DNA of 64,000 bases from Scheffersomyces stipitis CBS 6054 (GCF_000209165.1 NC_009044.1:1426001-1490000), one strand, 5' to 3'. Shown: positions 30,901 to 39,711, counted from the stretch's first letter. Numbers and translations are program-made. Notes: generated by a model from the sequence alone, not told the origin.

Positions 30901-32078
30901 TGGAGCAGCTTTCGGGGAGTATTGTTCTTGACGAATGCCGAGTATTCCACGATTTCTTTGAAGAGAGTCAATACTTCATCGTGGCGATCGGGGAAACTTA
31001 GTACAACTTTCCGTATATTGGCAAGAATAATGCGATTATGTGATTCTGCCAATCCATTTAGCTCTGGAGAATACGGTGGAATTTGATCGCGTTCGATTCC
31101 AAGTTTAAGTAGTTGTTCGTCAGAAGGAAGTTCTATTGCATTATCCGACCGGAAATATGAAATCGATTCACCAGGAAATTTATGATTCCATAAATTAAGA
31201 GTATTTAATACTGTGTCTGCAAGAGACTTGTGATCAGTATATAATAGTTTGGTGTAACCGGTGTAATGATCAATAACGGAAGTGATAAATATTTTTGCAG
31301 TAGACTTATTGTATCTCCTAAATTGGAAAGGTCCGATAGTATCGCAACTCACACGTTCAAGTCTGCGCACAGCGGCGCGTTGAGTGTGATGATTGTGTGA
31401 TGATTGTCTGACAGTAATACTGTTGCAGGTTATACAATTCTTCACAAGATTCTTACTTGACTCGGTGTCGTCAACCGTGATGTGACCTTGCACTTCTAGG
31501 TTCAATAGGTTGGTAAGGGCCATATGATTGTACATTAGGTGATGATATACCCAATCATGTGGTCCATTAATATTGAGTTCAAGTTGGGGGATATTGCCAA
31601 CATCGATATGCTTCTCGTTGAAGAAACGGACTGTGTTCTTCGAGAACAGTACATCCTTATCATTGGCAATATAAAGTCCATCATTTAGTGAACCTAAATA
31701 GTGTCTTACTTTGTTGTGAACAAGGTAGAAACCGTCGTCCTCAAAATGGAGGAAATACTTTTGCAATGCGAGTTGGCTGACGGAAACAAGTATAACCGGT
31801 ATGTTGGGTATATACACAGCGTCTAGCTTAATGTGAAAGGGACTTGCCTCGAGAGTGAAAAATCCTTTCGCAAGAGCATATGCCTGATCTCCATTTGCAG
31901 TATTATAAACTTTCTCACGATCAGTAAGATTGTATCTGATATCAGATAAATATGTTAACAGATTAACAACGGTCCGAGTAGCGCCAGAGTCATAGCAGAT
32001 CCTAGCACGTAACTTCGATTTATGTATTGGTGCGTCATCAACAAAGACTCGGAGATGGTTATTGAGACCACCGGAGCT
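27903..32078 (-). CDS. pol: Retrotransposon Pol (protease-integrase-RT-RNase H)
   Basis: 1391 codons open from just after the gag stop to TAA at 27903-27905, in the same frame as gag. It has no ATG near its start, so it is presumably made as a Gag-Pol fusion by reading through that stop. In order: aspartic protease with DSGA (31980-31991); integrase with a zinc-binding H...H...C-x2-C region (about 31420-31560), D in VSCDTIGPF, D in YFRSDNAIE and E in SPELNGLAES (DDE triad); a variable hydrophilic linker; reverse transcriptase with YVDD (28959-28970); and RNase H with YSDASF, SSASCELIAL and WEDNQAV. No stop interrupts it. All catalytic residues I can check are present. Confidence 0.93.
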   Translation of the reverse strand, partial: SSGGLNNHLRVFVDDAPIHKSKLRARICYDSGATRTVVNLLTYLSDIRYNLTDREKVYNTANGDQAYALAKGFFTLEASPFHIKLDAVYIPNIPVILVSVSQLALQKYFLHFEDDGFYLVHNKVRHYLGSLNDGLYIANDKDVLFSKNTVRFFNEKHIDVGNIPQLELNINGPHDWVYHHLMYNHMALTNLLNLEVQGHITVDDTESSKNLVKNCITCNSITVRQSSHNHHTQRAAVRRLERVSCDTIGPFQFRRYNKSTAKIFITSVIDHYTGYTKLLYTDHKSLADTVLNTLNLWNHKFPGESISYFRSDNAIELPSDEQLLKLGIERDQIPPYSPELNGLAESHNRIILANIRKVVLSFPDRHDEVLTLFKEIVEYSAFVKNNTPRKLLQYRTPAAVFFNYKDAYHRPIVPFGMDVVIKASSKEEYEKYGRPLLKTEPHAFFGSIVGFATDNYSYRILVQAEHFPIITNCNAKLLNSRQFIENYFQSLDLLQRDSAQYNATVLDALEDKLADHIDIADKEVIFDATLLKNGDTSVQTANIGDTNLSTPSPQNPEALSNTPSSQMTIESLSTRHPEVATQHKRRIEELTSDTLPFPTDQEGNSVDGKHIKRSPRLGGVKTTPLSATRTIRDHKTKSKIVDNNRDYAADPIKTAIEETRTKMSEDHNLNSTTTNSEELTSQLASQEDRISGELSGETNVDLSTTPAQNTRSHTKSRLDKQIELSKNWSNLDTRKTQSWNKVPPEIHGKGKISKRKGTKASLLDKDAQSSQIAKTITSEIIKRKKKTPDFDSSPQQINALLSLINNADPRNCPLGESYLNDMIKGEQNIETEVTDSKGNNNLFAVIDRIDYKDPEWKKSMDREITKFKELNAYEIVKIPKGVKPITTRWVHTIKETFKGNDHKSRCVVRGFLQVTGRDFDPTRISSPVVDLTTIRILISIAVTKNYAIHQLDIESAYLNALLPEEHPLYVYPPKGYELQEDYCWKLKKAVYGAKQSGYEWYICLKDTIEKLEFTSSSVVEGLFYKRTKHDIIIVAIYVDDLIMVSSSDKLLKSFRNGLETHFNLKYLSKLGEYLGIKFEKTETGYTISQQQFITNLLKDFNIMGKYGKLIPMIKDKKRYTPPKLAEEDIDIPDSEYQDVGALLGAKERTLYQKGVGLLLWACRNTRPDISYATNKLGAKANKPSVNDLQKLIYCLRYLKDNMDLNLVYDRPEPEDEFTIVVYSDASFAPSEIDKRLITGNAIFLNGHLVSWATKRQKIITKSSASCELIALGVAIDETVNMKRMMKELGFPIKKVTIWEDNQAVIAKCYNQNTTHKSRYIDVTLKSIREILPTMEDVKGNKILRYIKSVKNIADFFTKPLGHTSFEPFRNYILGRGDERLKPIRELETSKT

Positions 32079-32081
32079 TTA
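32048..32081 (-). promoter_or_regulatory. Gag stop with downstream stem-loop, possible readthrough signal
   Basis: The gag stop is UAA at 32079-32081. After six bases (AGCUCC) comes GGUGGU (32067-32072), a seven-base loop CUCAAUA, then ACCAUC (32054-32059), which pairs with it over six base pairs (one G-U). CUC in the loop could pair with GAG at 32048-32050, giving a small pseudoknot. Gag and pol are in the same frame, so readthrough, not frameshifting, is needed. The layout is seen in the sequence; function is inferred by analogy with Tca2 and gammaretroviruses. Confidence 0.5.
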
Positions 32082-33323
32082 GTTGTGATTAACATTGTCC
32101 GTTTGTCTTCTGTGCGATTTCTGGTTATTCTCCAACAGCAGTTTATTTTGAGAATAATTATTATAGTTACTCCTGTCTTTTCTGTGTTTGGAATTCGTTC
32201 TTGATTTAGAGGAATCAGATAAAACTTTACCAGAGAAACCAGGTGTACTGATCATTTTCTTTTGGAAAGTGTTGGGGGTAGGGTAATGAAAATTCTCCTT
32301 GGTCATAAATTCTTTATAATAGAAATTGGCCGTAGCGGCAGCTATTATACAATTGCCATCGTGTCTTTGGTTACAGTAGTGACTAATGGTGCCATATAGG
32401 TCGGAAGGAATACCGTCAATAAATTGAATTATACGGTCATAATCATGCGTGTTTTTGCCTCTCAATTCTGAGACATAGTCTTTACACAGTATATCGATTC
32501 GGTAGCGTCGTTGCACTTCCTCAAGTATAGACATCGTTTTAGCATCATCTGCATGCTCCGATGTGTACTCAATTAGATCTTCAAGGGTGACAGTATGATC
32601 TCGGGTAGCAGCAAGAATACTCAAAGTATTATTGCAATAAGGTGCAATGAGATCATCCTTCCAGCAATCGTAGTAGTATTTAAGTTCATTACCATGGAGT
32701 CCAGTTCTGGATTCGAAACTGTTCCAGTCTACTTTGAAGTTTGCCTTAGACAAAGCTTTATAGTCTGGGTCACTGTTTAGTTCCTGAAGAGCCCTGGACC
32801 AGAGTTCAACGCTGCTATCATTGAGCTTGGGTAATTTTCTCCAAGATTCATGAAAGCGTTTCTGAGACTTTCGAATCGTATCGTTAGTTCTTTCAAATAA
32901 ATTGAATGTTTTTTCAGCAGAATGTTTACTTGATTTAAACGATGGAGAGTGTTCAATTTTAGGTGGAGCACTGATGTTTACACTTAAGTCATCATCAGCG
33001 AGCACCGAACTAGACTCAATACTAGATTGAATAAGATTAATATCACTATTAGTACTCGTAATGGTCGAAGAATCGTCAGTATTTCTCGAAACTCCTTTTC
33101 TGTTACCACTTTTCTCGGCAGAAATAAGCGTTAGGATATCATGAATTTGGTTTTGAAGCAGTAGAAATTTAGCCTCAAATTCGTCTGATTGTTTCTCAAG
33201 CAATTGATTTGCTTGTTCCCTAATCGCTTCTGCGAGAAGACTTGCAGTGATGGGACTGAATGTCTGTTCTTCTGGCAGTTCCGATCTACCAGTCGACAGA
33301 GCATTTGTGGAAAAATTGGACAT
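32079..33323 (-). CDS. gag: Retrotransposon Gag
   Basis: 414-residue capsid-like protein from the ATG at 33323, 35 bp after the primer site. It is hydrophilic and serine-rich at the N-terminus, has a central helical region (about 130-330) with aromatic and charged residues, and ends in a basic tail rich in Ser, Asn, Lys and Arg (about 360-414). No CCHC zinc knuckle is present, so RNA binding presumably depends on the basic tail, as in Ty1. It ends at a single UAA, after which the frame continues into pol. Identified by position between the 5' LTR and pol rather than by sequence match. Confidence 0.88.
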   Translation of the reverse strand: MSNFSTNALSTGRSELPEEQTFSPITASLLAEAIREQANQLLEKQSDEFEAKFLLLQNQIHDILTLISAEKSGNRKGVSRNTDDSSTITSTNSDINLIQSSIESSSVLADDDLSVNISAPPKIEHSPSFKSSKHSAEKTFNLFERTNDTIRKSQKRFHESWRKLPKLNDSSVELWSRALQELNSDPDYKALSKANFKVDWNSFESRTGLHGNELKYYYDCWKDDLIAPYCNNTLSILAATRDHTVTLEDLIEYTSEHADDAKTMSILEEVQRRYRIDILCKDYVSELRGKNTHDYDRIIQFIDGIPSDLYGTISHYCNQRHDGNCIIAAATANFYYKEFMTKENFHYPTPNTFQKKMISTPGFSGKVLSDSSKSRTNSKHRKDRSNYNNYSQNKLLLENNQKSHRRQTDNVNHN

Positions 33324-33357
33324 TTGAGATTTATTGATTGGATTCGACTTGACTTTT

Positions 33358-33368
33358 GACTTCTAATC
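33358..33368 (-). other. Primer-binding site complementary to tRNA-Arg(UCU)
   Basis: Directly next to the 5' LTR the element strand reads GATTAGAAGTC. This is the complement of GACUUCUAAUC, the anticodon arm of tRNA-Arg(UCU) as I recall it from S. cerevisiae (UCU is the anticodon). The complement is internal to the tRNA, so the primer would be a 5' half-tRNA, as in Drosophila copia (initiator Met) and C. albicans Tca2 (Arg). Confidence 0.75.
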
Positions 33369-33635
33369 TAATGGGAAGTAAACGTATATACAGGTCTAGA
33401 ATTTCTATATGTACGGCTGCAATTCCCTTGGATAAAATTTATTCAAATTTTCAGTATAAAAGAAGAGTTAATATATAAATTATATATTGGAAACAGTCGG
33501 AAGCAACAGGAGCTTATATACCCTTGATATACCCCTGTTTTAGTATGGAATTTGTAACATTGCGCCATACTCTGTTTAACAATGAATAAATTCCTTTCTT
33601 TCCAAGGAAAGGACGATCCTGCATACTTTCCATCA
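33369..33635 (-). repeat. 5' LTR
   Basis: 267 bp, matching the left LTR at every base I compared. It carries the element promoter; TATATAAA-like stretches in the middle are candidates for the TATA box. Confidence 0.95.
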
Positions 33636-33640
33636 TAGTA
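33636..33640. repeat. Target-site duplication, right copy
   Basis: TAGTA directly after the right LTR, paired with 27606-27610. Confidence 0.85.
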
Positions 33641-33781
33641 TACAAGGCACGTGACTTATAAGCATGAAAATATCGAAATTTATTGTTCCTATTTGTATGG
33701 GTAAAATGGACAGATGCGGTTGCTCTGATTCAGACCGTGTAGTAGTAATTGTAGCTATATACATCGTAACTAATTCGGCAC

Positions 33782-34843
33782 CTACAAATTGGATTTTCTG
33801 AAATTGGGTCTGAAAACCATTCTTCCCTTGATAGCGTTGTTGGCCAACTTCTCCATGTAGTTAGGCAACTGTTCCATGTCCACAACCTGGGCTACAGGCT
33901 TGATTCTGCCCAAGGAGATCCACTTCATACACTCAATTTGCTCCAAAGAAGTGCCTCCGAAATTGAAGATAATCTCGACATCTCTTCTTGCGAGCTCGAA
34001 GTTCAAAGTGCTCAACTTGTACCTTCCCAAGCCCACCATTACGATCTTTCCATGGTTTTTTACGTAGCTCTGACTGTTCTTAAAGGTGATGTCAATACCG
34101 ACAAAGTCAAAACAGAGGTCAAAGCTCTCTATTGAATGACTGGAGTCCCCGATGTTGGCGTAGGTTTCCGCTGCTCCAAGGCCCTTGGCCAATTCTCTAC
34201 TTTCTTCCTTGATGTCGCAGGCGACGATATTGCAGTTGTAGCTCTTCAAGATCTGGACAGCATTCAAACCAAGACCACCCAAGCCCTGGACCAACACTTT
34301 CGTGGTGGGATGGAGCAAGTCTCTGACTTTCTGAATTGCATGGAAGGGAGTCAAGACGGCATCAGTAGAAACAGCAGCGTCCTCGTAGCTCATGCCTTCT
34401 GGAATAGGCAATAACGTTCTCAAGTTGTCGATCAACAAGTATTGCTGGAACCCTCCGTCGCAATTCAATCCGTAGGCCATTACAGAATTTCCACAAGCGT
34501 TATCTACACCTCCCCGGCACATCTCACACTCTCCACATGCTTTGGCGATCGTCACAGCGAAGCGGCCACCGATTTCGTAGATATCGGATTTTTCGAGGTT
34601 CTTTCCGACTTGGACAATCTGGCCAGCAATCTCATGACCCATTACCATCTTAGGTTCACCTTTACCGCCTGCAAGAGGGCCAGAAAGGAGGATGTTGTGG
34701 TCGCTATGGCACATACCAGCAGCCTCGATCTTCAACAAAACCTGGTTATCTCCTGGGGTCTGCACTGGGTGGTTGGGGAAACATTGAATCGTCTTCTTGC
34801 CGGGGACATAACCGTAAGCAACTTGTGTTTTTGGGATGGACAT
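33782..34843 (-). CDS. Zinc-dependent alcohol dehydrogenase (MDR family)
   Basis: Medium-chain, NAD(P)-dependent alcohol dehydrogenase, 353 residues, cytosolic (no presequence). Catalytic zinc ligands C45 and H70-E71 (GHE), the full structural zinc set C103, C106, C109 and C117 (CGECEMC...C), and the Rossmann motif GLGGLG near residue 190, followed by an aspartate (NIVACDIKEE) that favours NAD over NADP. The catalytic domain and GroES-like fold are complete. The sequence is not close to the fermentative Adh1/Adh2, so the substrate is not known; a secondary or aromatic alcohol is possible. It lies in tandem, upstream of the CCDC124-type gene, with the retrotransposon now between them. Confidence 0.85.
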   Translation of the reverse strand: MSIPKTQVAYGYVPGKKTIQCFPNHPVQTPGDNQVLLKIEAAGMCHSDHNILLSGPLAGGKGEPKMVMGHEIAGQIVQVGKNLEKSDIYEIGGRFAVTIAKACGECEMCRGGVDNACGNSVMAYGLNCDGGFQQYLLIDNLRTLLPIPEGMSYEDAAVSTDAVLTPFHAIQKVRDLLHPTTKVLVQGLGGLGLNAVQILKSYNCNIVACDIKEESRELAKGLGAAETYANIGDSSHSIESFDLCFDFVGIDITFKNSQSYVKNHGKIVMVGLGRYKLSTLNFELARRDVEIIFNFGGTSLEQIECMKWISLGRIKPVAQVVDMEQLPNYMEKLANNAIKGRMVFRPNFRKSNL

Positions 34844-35884
34844 GGTGAAATCGGCCTAAAGTGGGAAGAGGCAGAGAGATAGCTTTTAGATATATATTTG
34901 GCACTTTTAAGTGAAAATACTAGCACTGGTAAGTTGTTGCGTTACCTGAAAAATTGAGACGAAAATTTGACGAAATGCGGGGTTGATGCGACTATTGGGT
35001 TAATCCGAAAACTGAGATCACCTATAAAAGTCAATTGGCTTTATGGAATTAGTTGAAAACTAAACTTAGGCTGAGTATATGAAAGAAATACGGCCTAAAA
35101 ATGTAGAGAATGGGTAGGCTCTGTGGAATATTCAGACTATTTATGGAGTTAGTCGAAAATGTGTCGAAGCGGAGATTCGGTACCTGAAAGGCATTTCCGA
35201 CTAGAGTGAGGGGCATACAAATAGGATAGGTGAAAGCGATTTCCCAGTAGCTTTCTCTCTTTGAGATCGGATATCGGAAAAAAGTAGGCCCAGTCGAGGG
35301 GTAGGTCATATTGTTGGAGAATAGGTGAAAAATACTCGGTGAGTATTCTTCAATAGAGTGTTCTCAATTTCCGTAGGTGCCGTTGATTGCAAAATTTGAG
35401 GTGCCATCAAAGCATTGATATACAGAATTCGAATTTCCGCAGGTACCGTCGGCTGCAAAATGAATCGGAGAATATGGAATTACAAAGAATATTGAATTGT
35501 ACAGAATAAAGGCAAAGAATAATTAACATTGAACATGTAATGGACATAGTAGACGTAGACATTTAACGATACCAACTCTAAGGCATCTAGTCAAATTTAA
35601 CAAGAATTGGACATTATATCCTTATAATCTAGAATATCTTCACATATTAATCAAGTATCTTTTATTAAATAAATAGATAATGCCAGAGGCCAAGGAGAAG
35701 TAAAACATATAATCAGAATGTCAATTTTTTTTAGAATTTTCAACTTTTAATTTTGTTGTCATGACTCGTGTAAATGAAGACCCAGAACCCCAGGTCTCCC
35801 CAAATGCAAACAAACCAGACGCCCGAGGTCTTGTTCGTAGTTTAGTTTACACAAAAATCAGAGTAAAAGATACTTGCCGTTCAT
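34844..35884. other. ADH promoter / LYS21 3' region with diverged repeats
   Basis: A 1.04-kb spacer between tandem minus-strand genes. It contains an imperfect direct repeat of about 30 bp (35366-35395 and 35432-35461), a second short pair TTTATGGA-TTAGT at about 35039 and 35140, and GGCCTAAA twice. No supported gene. Confidence 0.6.
35366..35461. repeat. Imperfect 30-bp direct repeat
   Basis: The unit AATTTCCG-AGGT-CCGT-G-TTGCAAAAT occurs at 35366-35395 and, with four substitutions, at 35432-35461, 66 bp apart. It could be a decayed tandem duplication or a pair of binding sites. Confidence 0.6.
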
Positions 35885-37144
35885 TTATTCTGATTTTTGT
35901 TTCTTAGCAGCTGGCTCTTCGCTGACGTCCTTGTCATTGGTCTGCACAGGCTTCAAGGAAGGAGTGCCTAAGTCGGCGTGGAAGTCCTTGATGATGGAGT
36001 CGACGTCGTCGATATTCAACTGTCTGACGTCTCCCAACAACTTGATCTTGGCAGTGACTTCCTTACATTGGTCATCAGTCAAATGGAGATTCAACTGGTC
36101 AACTCTGGACTTGATAGCATTCCACCCTGTCAATCTGTTGGCGAAATGAATGTATCTGGTTAAACCGAAGTCAGATGGGTTCAAGATTTCGTAGGTAGAT
36201 GGGTTAGCCAAAATAGCCTTAGCGTGGATACCAGCCTTGTGAGTGAAGGCACAGAATCCGGTGATAGGGTTGTTGAAAGGAATGTTGACTTGCACAGCAT
36301 CAGCTACCAAGTTCTCCAAGTCTCTCAACTTATGCAATTTGTACTTGGACAAAACGTAGTCCCTGTCAGCAGTGATCATTCTGGCCATCAAAGCACCCAA
36401 TGGAGTAATTCCGTTTCTTTCACCGATACCCAACACAGAGACATCAATCAACTTGGCACCAGCTTCCAAAGCAGTGTAGGCGTTAGCCACAGCACATCCA
36501 GTATCGTTGTGCAAATGACACTCAATGTCACACGAGACAACAGACTTCAACGTCTTGACCAACTCGTACACTTGACGAGGGTTGGCACATCCGACAGTGT
36601 CAGCGATACCGACTCTGTTGACACCAATCTTGTCGACGGTACGGTAGATGTTTAACAAATCAACAATGTCTGATCTGAACGAGTCTTCAGACGAAAATCT
36701 GATTTCAATACCCTTGGACTTGACAAATTCAATGACCTCAATGGCAGACTGGGCAATGTAGTTCATATCCTTACCGTGGGAGTACTTTCTCAAGAATTGA
36801 GAAGTACCAATGACGACATCCACACCGTCAACTCCGGTCTCAACAGCAACACGGGCATCGTCCATGTGACATCTAATGTGGGTCAAGATCTTGGCCTTGA
36901 GTCCCAACTTGCAGATGGCTTCACAGTCCTTTCTGGACTGTTCAGAAGCAACAGGAGAGGTCAATTCGATGTAATCGACACCGAAATCGTCAAGGGCCTT
37001 GGCAATCTCAATCTTCTTTTCGGTGGTGAAGAAGGCATTGGCAAACTGTTCACCTTCTCTCAAGGTCGACTCAATGACCTCGAACTTGTTAACGTTAGAG
37101 AGGAAGTCAGAGGGATTAGGACCGTATGGGGATGCGGAAGACAT
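35885..37144 (-). CDS. LYS21: Homocitrate synthase
   Basis: First step of the fungal alpha-aminoadipate route to lysine: acetyl-CoA plus 2-oxoglutarate gives homocitrate. 419 residues, near-identical in long blocks to S. cerevisiae Lys20/Lys21: [14 protein letters not shown] (REGEQ at 29-33), [72 protein letters not shown] and [12 protein letters not shown]. The HxH metal ligands in ECHLHND and the catalytic region are intact. The C-terminus ends in a basic KKQKSE tail, in keeping with the nuclear location of the yeast enzymes. The upstream region has TGAGTCA sites, suggesting amino-acid (Gcn4) control. Symbol by orthology; LYS20 versus LYS21 is arbitrary. Confidence 0.97.
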   Translation of the reverse strand: MSSASPYGPNPSDFLSNVNKFEVIESTLREGEQFANAFFTTEKKIEIAKALDDFGVDYIELTSPVASEQSRKDCEAICKLGLKAKILTHIRCHMDDARVAVETGVDGVDVVIGTSQFLRKYSHGKDMNYIAQSAIEVIEFVKSKGIEIRFSSEDSFRSDIVDLLNIYRTVDKIGVNRVGIADTVGCANPRQVYELVKTLKSVVSCDIECHLHNDTGCAVANAYTALEAGAKLIDVSVLGIGERNGITPLGALMARMITADRDYVLSKYKLHKLRDLENLVADAVQVNIPFNNPITGFCAFTHKAGIHAKAILANPSTYEILNPSDFGLTRYIHFANRLTGWNAIKSRVDQLNLHLTDDQCKEVTAKIKLLGDVRQLNIDDVDSIIKDFHADLGTPSLKPVQTNDKDVSEEPAAKKQKSE

Positions 37145-37346
37145 GGCTCGTACTTGAATATATAGATGTGAAACAAGAAAGAAATAAAAGTTTCAGTGAA
37201 GCAACTTATATATTTATATAGTCTGAAAAATCTGATTTCTGAAAAATTTTCAAACTCTTTATGGAGTAACAAAATTCCTGTGCCGAAAACGGTACGGTAT
37301 CGGCCATGAGTAATCAGTTGCGGCACACTCGCTGCTGATAAAGAAA

Positions 37347-37353
37347 TGAGTCA
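37347..37353 (+). promoter_or_regulatory. Gcn4-type site upstream of LYS21
   Basis: TGAGTCA, the perfect Gcn4/AP-1 consensus, lies about 205 bp before the LYS21 ATG, with TCACGTGA 25 bp further upstream. Homocitrate synthase is a known target of general amino-acid control in fungi. Confidence 0.6.
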
Positions 37354-38603
37354 CAGAGATGGAATGCAAGATCACGTGACGAGATTGTGCCATATGAAAG
37401 AACATGGAAGTAGATAGAAGGAATCAAGTCTGGTCGGTGCATAAGATCTGATGCTGCAGCACCGGGACGTTGTGACGTGTGCCAATCACAACGTATGAAC
37501 TGCTTTGGAGTGGTTTCTGGAGTCAGAGCTGATGGCGATGAGATGAAAAAAACCTCCGTTGGTCCTAATCTGATCACGTGAACAACACACTGAGACCGAA
37601 AGATGGCTATAAAACAAACATGCTACAATAATTGAATCATGCCAATTTTTGGTTCCAAGCCAATATGTCATATCCAAGGTGGGCTACTTGAGTAGTATTC
37701 CACATGTTCCCGTCTATTCGTAGAGCAGCAATTGCTGAATTACTTGTCAGGCTCCAGAAACCTACTCCGATCTTTCCCCATATATTATTTTGCTAGATAA
37801 TGCGCGCCTTAATGAGTCAGCGAAGAACGAAATAGCCGCGATGACACATCTGGTCTCACGTGACACGCCGTAGACTGGTAGGTCTGGAATTGTATATATG
37901 TCATTGGATAAAGCCCAATCTCCAGGTACAGTGGATTTATAATGGATTGAACATCTTCAGGGATCTCTGATGAGTCAAAGCGAGATGCTGGCTGCACCTG
38001 TTTAGCAGGATGTATCAAAGTAAATGTTTTGAGCTTGCTTAATTGCACGGTACTCAAACCGAGCTAGTTTCAAATAGTGTTCTTGAAAACCATGTTAGAC
38101 AAGTTATAATTAGAGCCTCCAACATGTCAAAAGATGTACGGTCTTTGAAATTGAAGAATCTACTTGTAGACAGACTTTCTGAGAGGAATAAACCCTTGTA
38201 TATACACTCTATACTAATGTCGTAACAGCTGGTCGTAGATTTGTTCACTTCTACTTCTGCTGAAGTGTCCATATCTTCACTAGCAGCATCAGATGAACGA
38301 CAACATAATTATCCTGTTGACTGTAATCAACTTGAGGTAGGTAATAAAAAGTTTGTAACAACGGATTTGTGGGGCCTGACATAATCTAATTGAACTCATG
38401 ATTTTCAGCTACGGAGAATGTAGAACACTTTCTTCAGCCACCTTTTCGTTCTATTCCATCTACCTGACAACAAACAAGGCTTATACATTCAGTTATTTTA
38501 ATTTGCTACTTCAGTAGGTGTGTTTCAGTTTTGCTATTCTTTGCAAATGTCCTTTGTAAAGCTGATAAAGACTTTCTGAAATAATTTTTGAACTATTTTT
38601 GAA

Positions 38604-38966
38604 CTATTTTTTAAATCCTTGTGGATTATATTTATATTTATTTAAAGCCTCCAAAGTTTTAGGCATTCTCTTTTGAAAGTAGTTGTTCAATTTAGTAATC
38701 TTGCGGATTTCATCTAACAGCCAAATGAACAATGCCAAAAAATCTATTAGAACACATTGGTAGAGATTGAGAGTAACTTTCTTCATTACTCCTGAAATTT
38801 CCGTATAAACTACATTATAATGGCCATAAATTCTAGTGTTGTCTCTCCAGGCATGAAACCAGCTCCACGAGAAATTTCTGAATTCAAGAGATTTATATAG
38901 ATAGAGGGCAACTTCATCTACCCCAATTTGAACATAGGTACCGTGTTTCACATGAAAGATCATCAT
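38604..38966 (-). pseudogene. Possible gene remnant, about 120 codons
   Basis: An open frame from ATG at 38966 to the stop at 38604. The product looks protein-like rather than random: an aromatic-rich segment (RNFSWSWFHAWRDN), a hydrophobic stretch that could span a membrane (CVLIDFLALFIWLL) and a basic C-terminal tail. I recognise no family, and no continuation is visible upstream. It could be a real small gene, the last exon of a decayed gene, or chance. Confidence 0.25.
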
Positions 38967-39711
38967 ACTATTCAAAAGGGATAAGGAGTATAGTAAAAGT
39001 CAAACAGCTAAATTTGCTAAGCCCCACATCCTTGCAAAGCAAATGCTCAATTACAATTATTGATTTTTGCAATGTATGCTACGAGATGCATGCTCTCAAA
39101 CCCAACAGAATTATCGACTCTACCACCTTTGGTACGGACGGTTCGGCTCCAAGAACTCAGCCATTATGCCAGTCCTACTCCTGTTTTCAATACATGGAAA
39201 ACCAGTTATCAAAAAAAAAAATTCTTTGATGCAGTTCCAGATGTCCACCTTTTTCTTTTCCAACAATAAGAACAACAAGAAATGTAAGACAAGCCCATTT
39301 TGCTTCATGGAATCACAAGGCATACCAGAATTTGAAACTATACAATGGGCCTACACGTTACCTGGAGGTGCATCTGATTCTTCTTTTAGATCTAATGTAA
39401 GATTCTATACTATCTGAAAGTAGCAAGGTAAAAGCGCTTTCGCCAATTCTACTCAAATGTTACCACCAACCTTCAAGATAGACGTATACATAAAAAAACA
39501 AGACCCATTGCTAGCCAGATGCTCTATCTGCGTTTATTCAACTTCTTTCTCGACGTATGAACGTGAAGCAATGGTCCGTGCGTGCTGATTAGCTTGCCTA
39601 ATGAATGAGATACTAGCCAGTATTATCCTAAGATGTCGAAAAGTTTAAGTCTCTGCTTTGAATCTTGGTGTGAAAAGTATCGCTGCTCAAGTCCGACTTG
39701 AAATACCATTA

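Larger units (their letters stand above)
27611..33635 (-). mobile_element. Complete Ty1/copia LTR retrotransposon
   Basis: A 6025-bp element on the minus strand: 5' LTR (33369-33635), primer-binding site, gag, one stop codon, pol, polypurine tract, 3' LTR (27611-27877), with TAGTA duplicated at both ends. The pol order is protease, integrase, reverse transcriptase, RNase H, which defines Ty1/copia (Pseudoviridae). Both LTRs are 267 bp and I found no difference between them reading base by base. Both frames are open. So the copy is young and probably competent. The gag-stop-pol plan and tRNA-Arg primer site resemble Tca2 of Candida albicans more than the single-frame Ty5/Tca5 group. Confidence 0.95.
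37145..39711. other. Gene-poor region upstream of LYS21
   Basis: A 2.6-kb stretch. The first 900 bp carry three TCACGTGA palindromes (37372-37379, 37574-37581, 37856-37863) and three TGAGTCA sites (37347-37353, 37813-37819, 37971-37977), an unusually dense set. Beyond that I find only short frames, including one possible gene remnant at 38604-38966. No RNA gene recognised. A second promoter for a gene since lost is possible. Confidence 0.6.
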
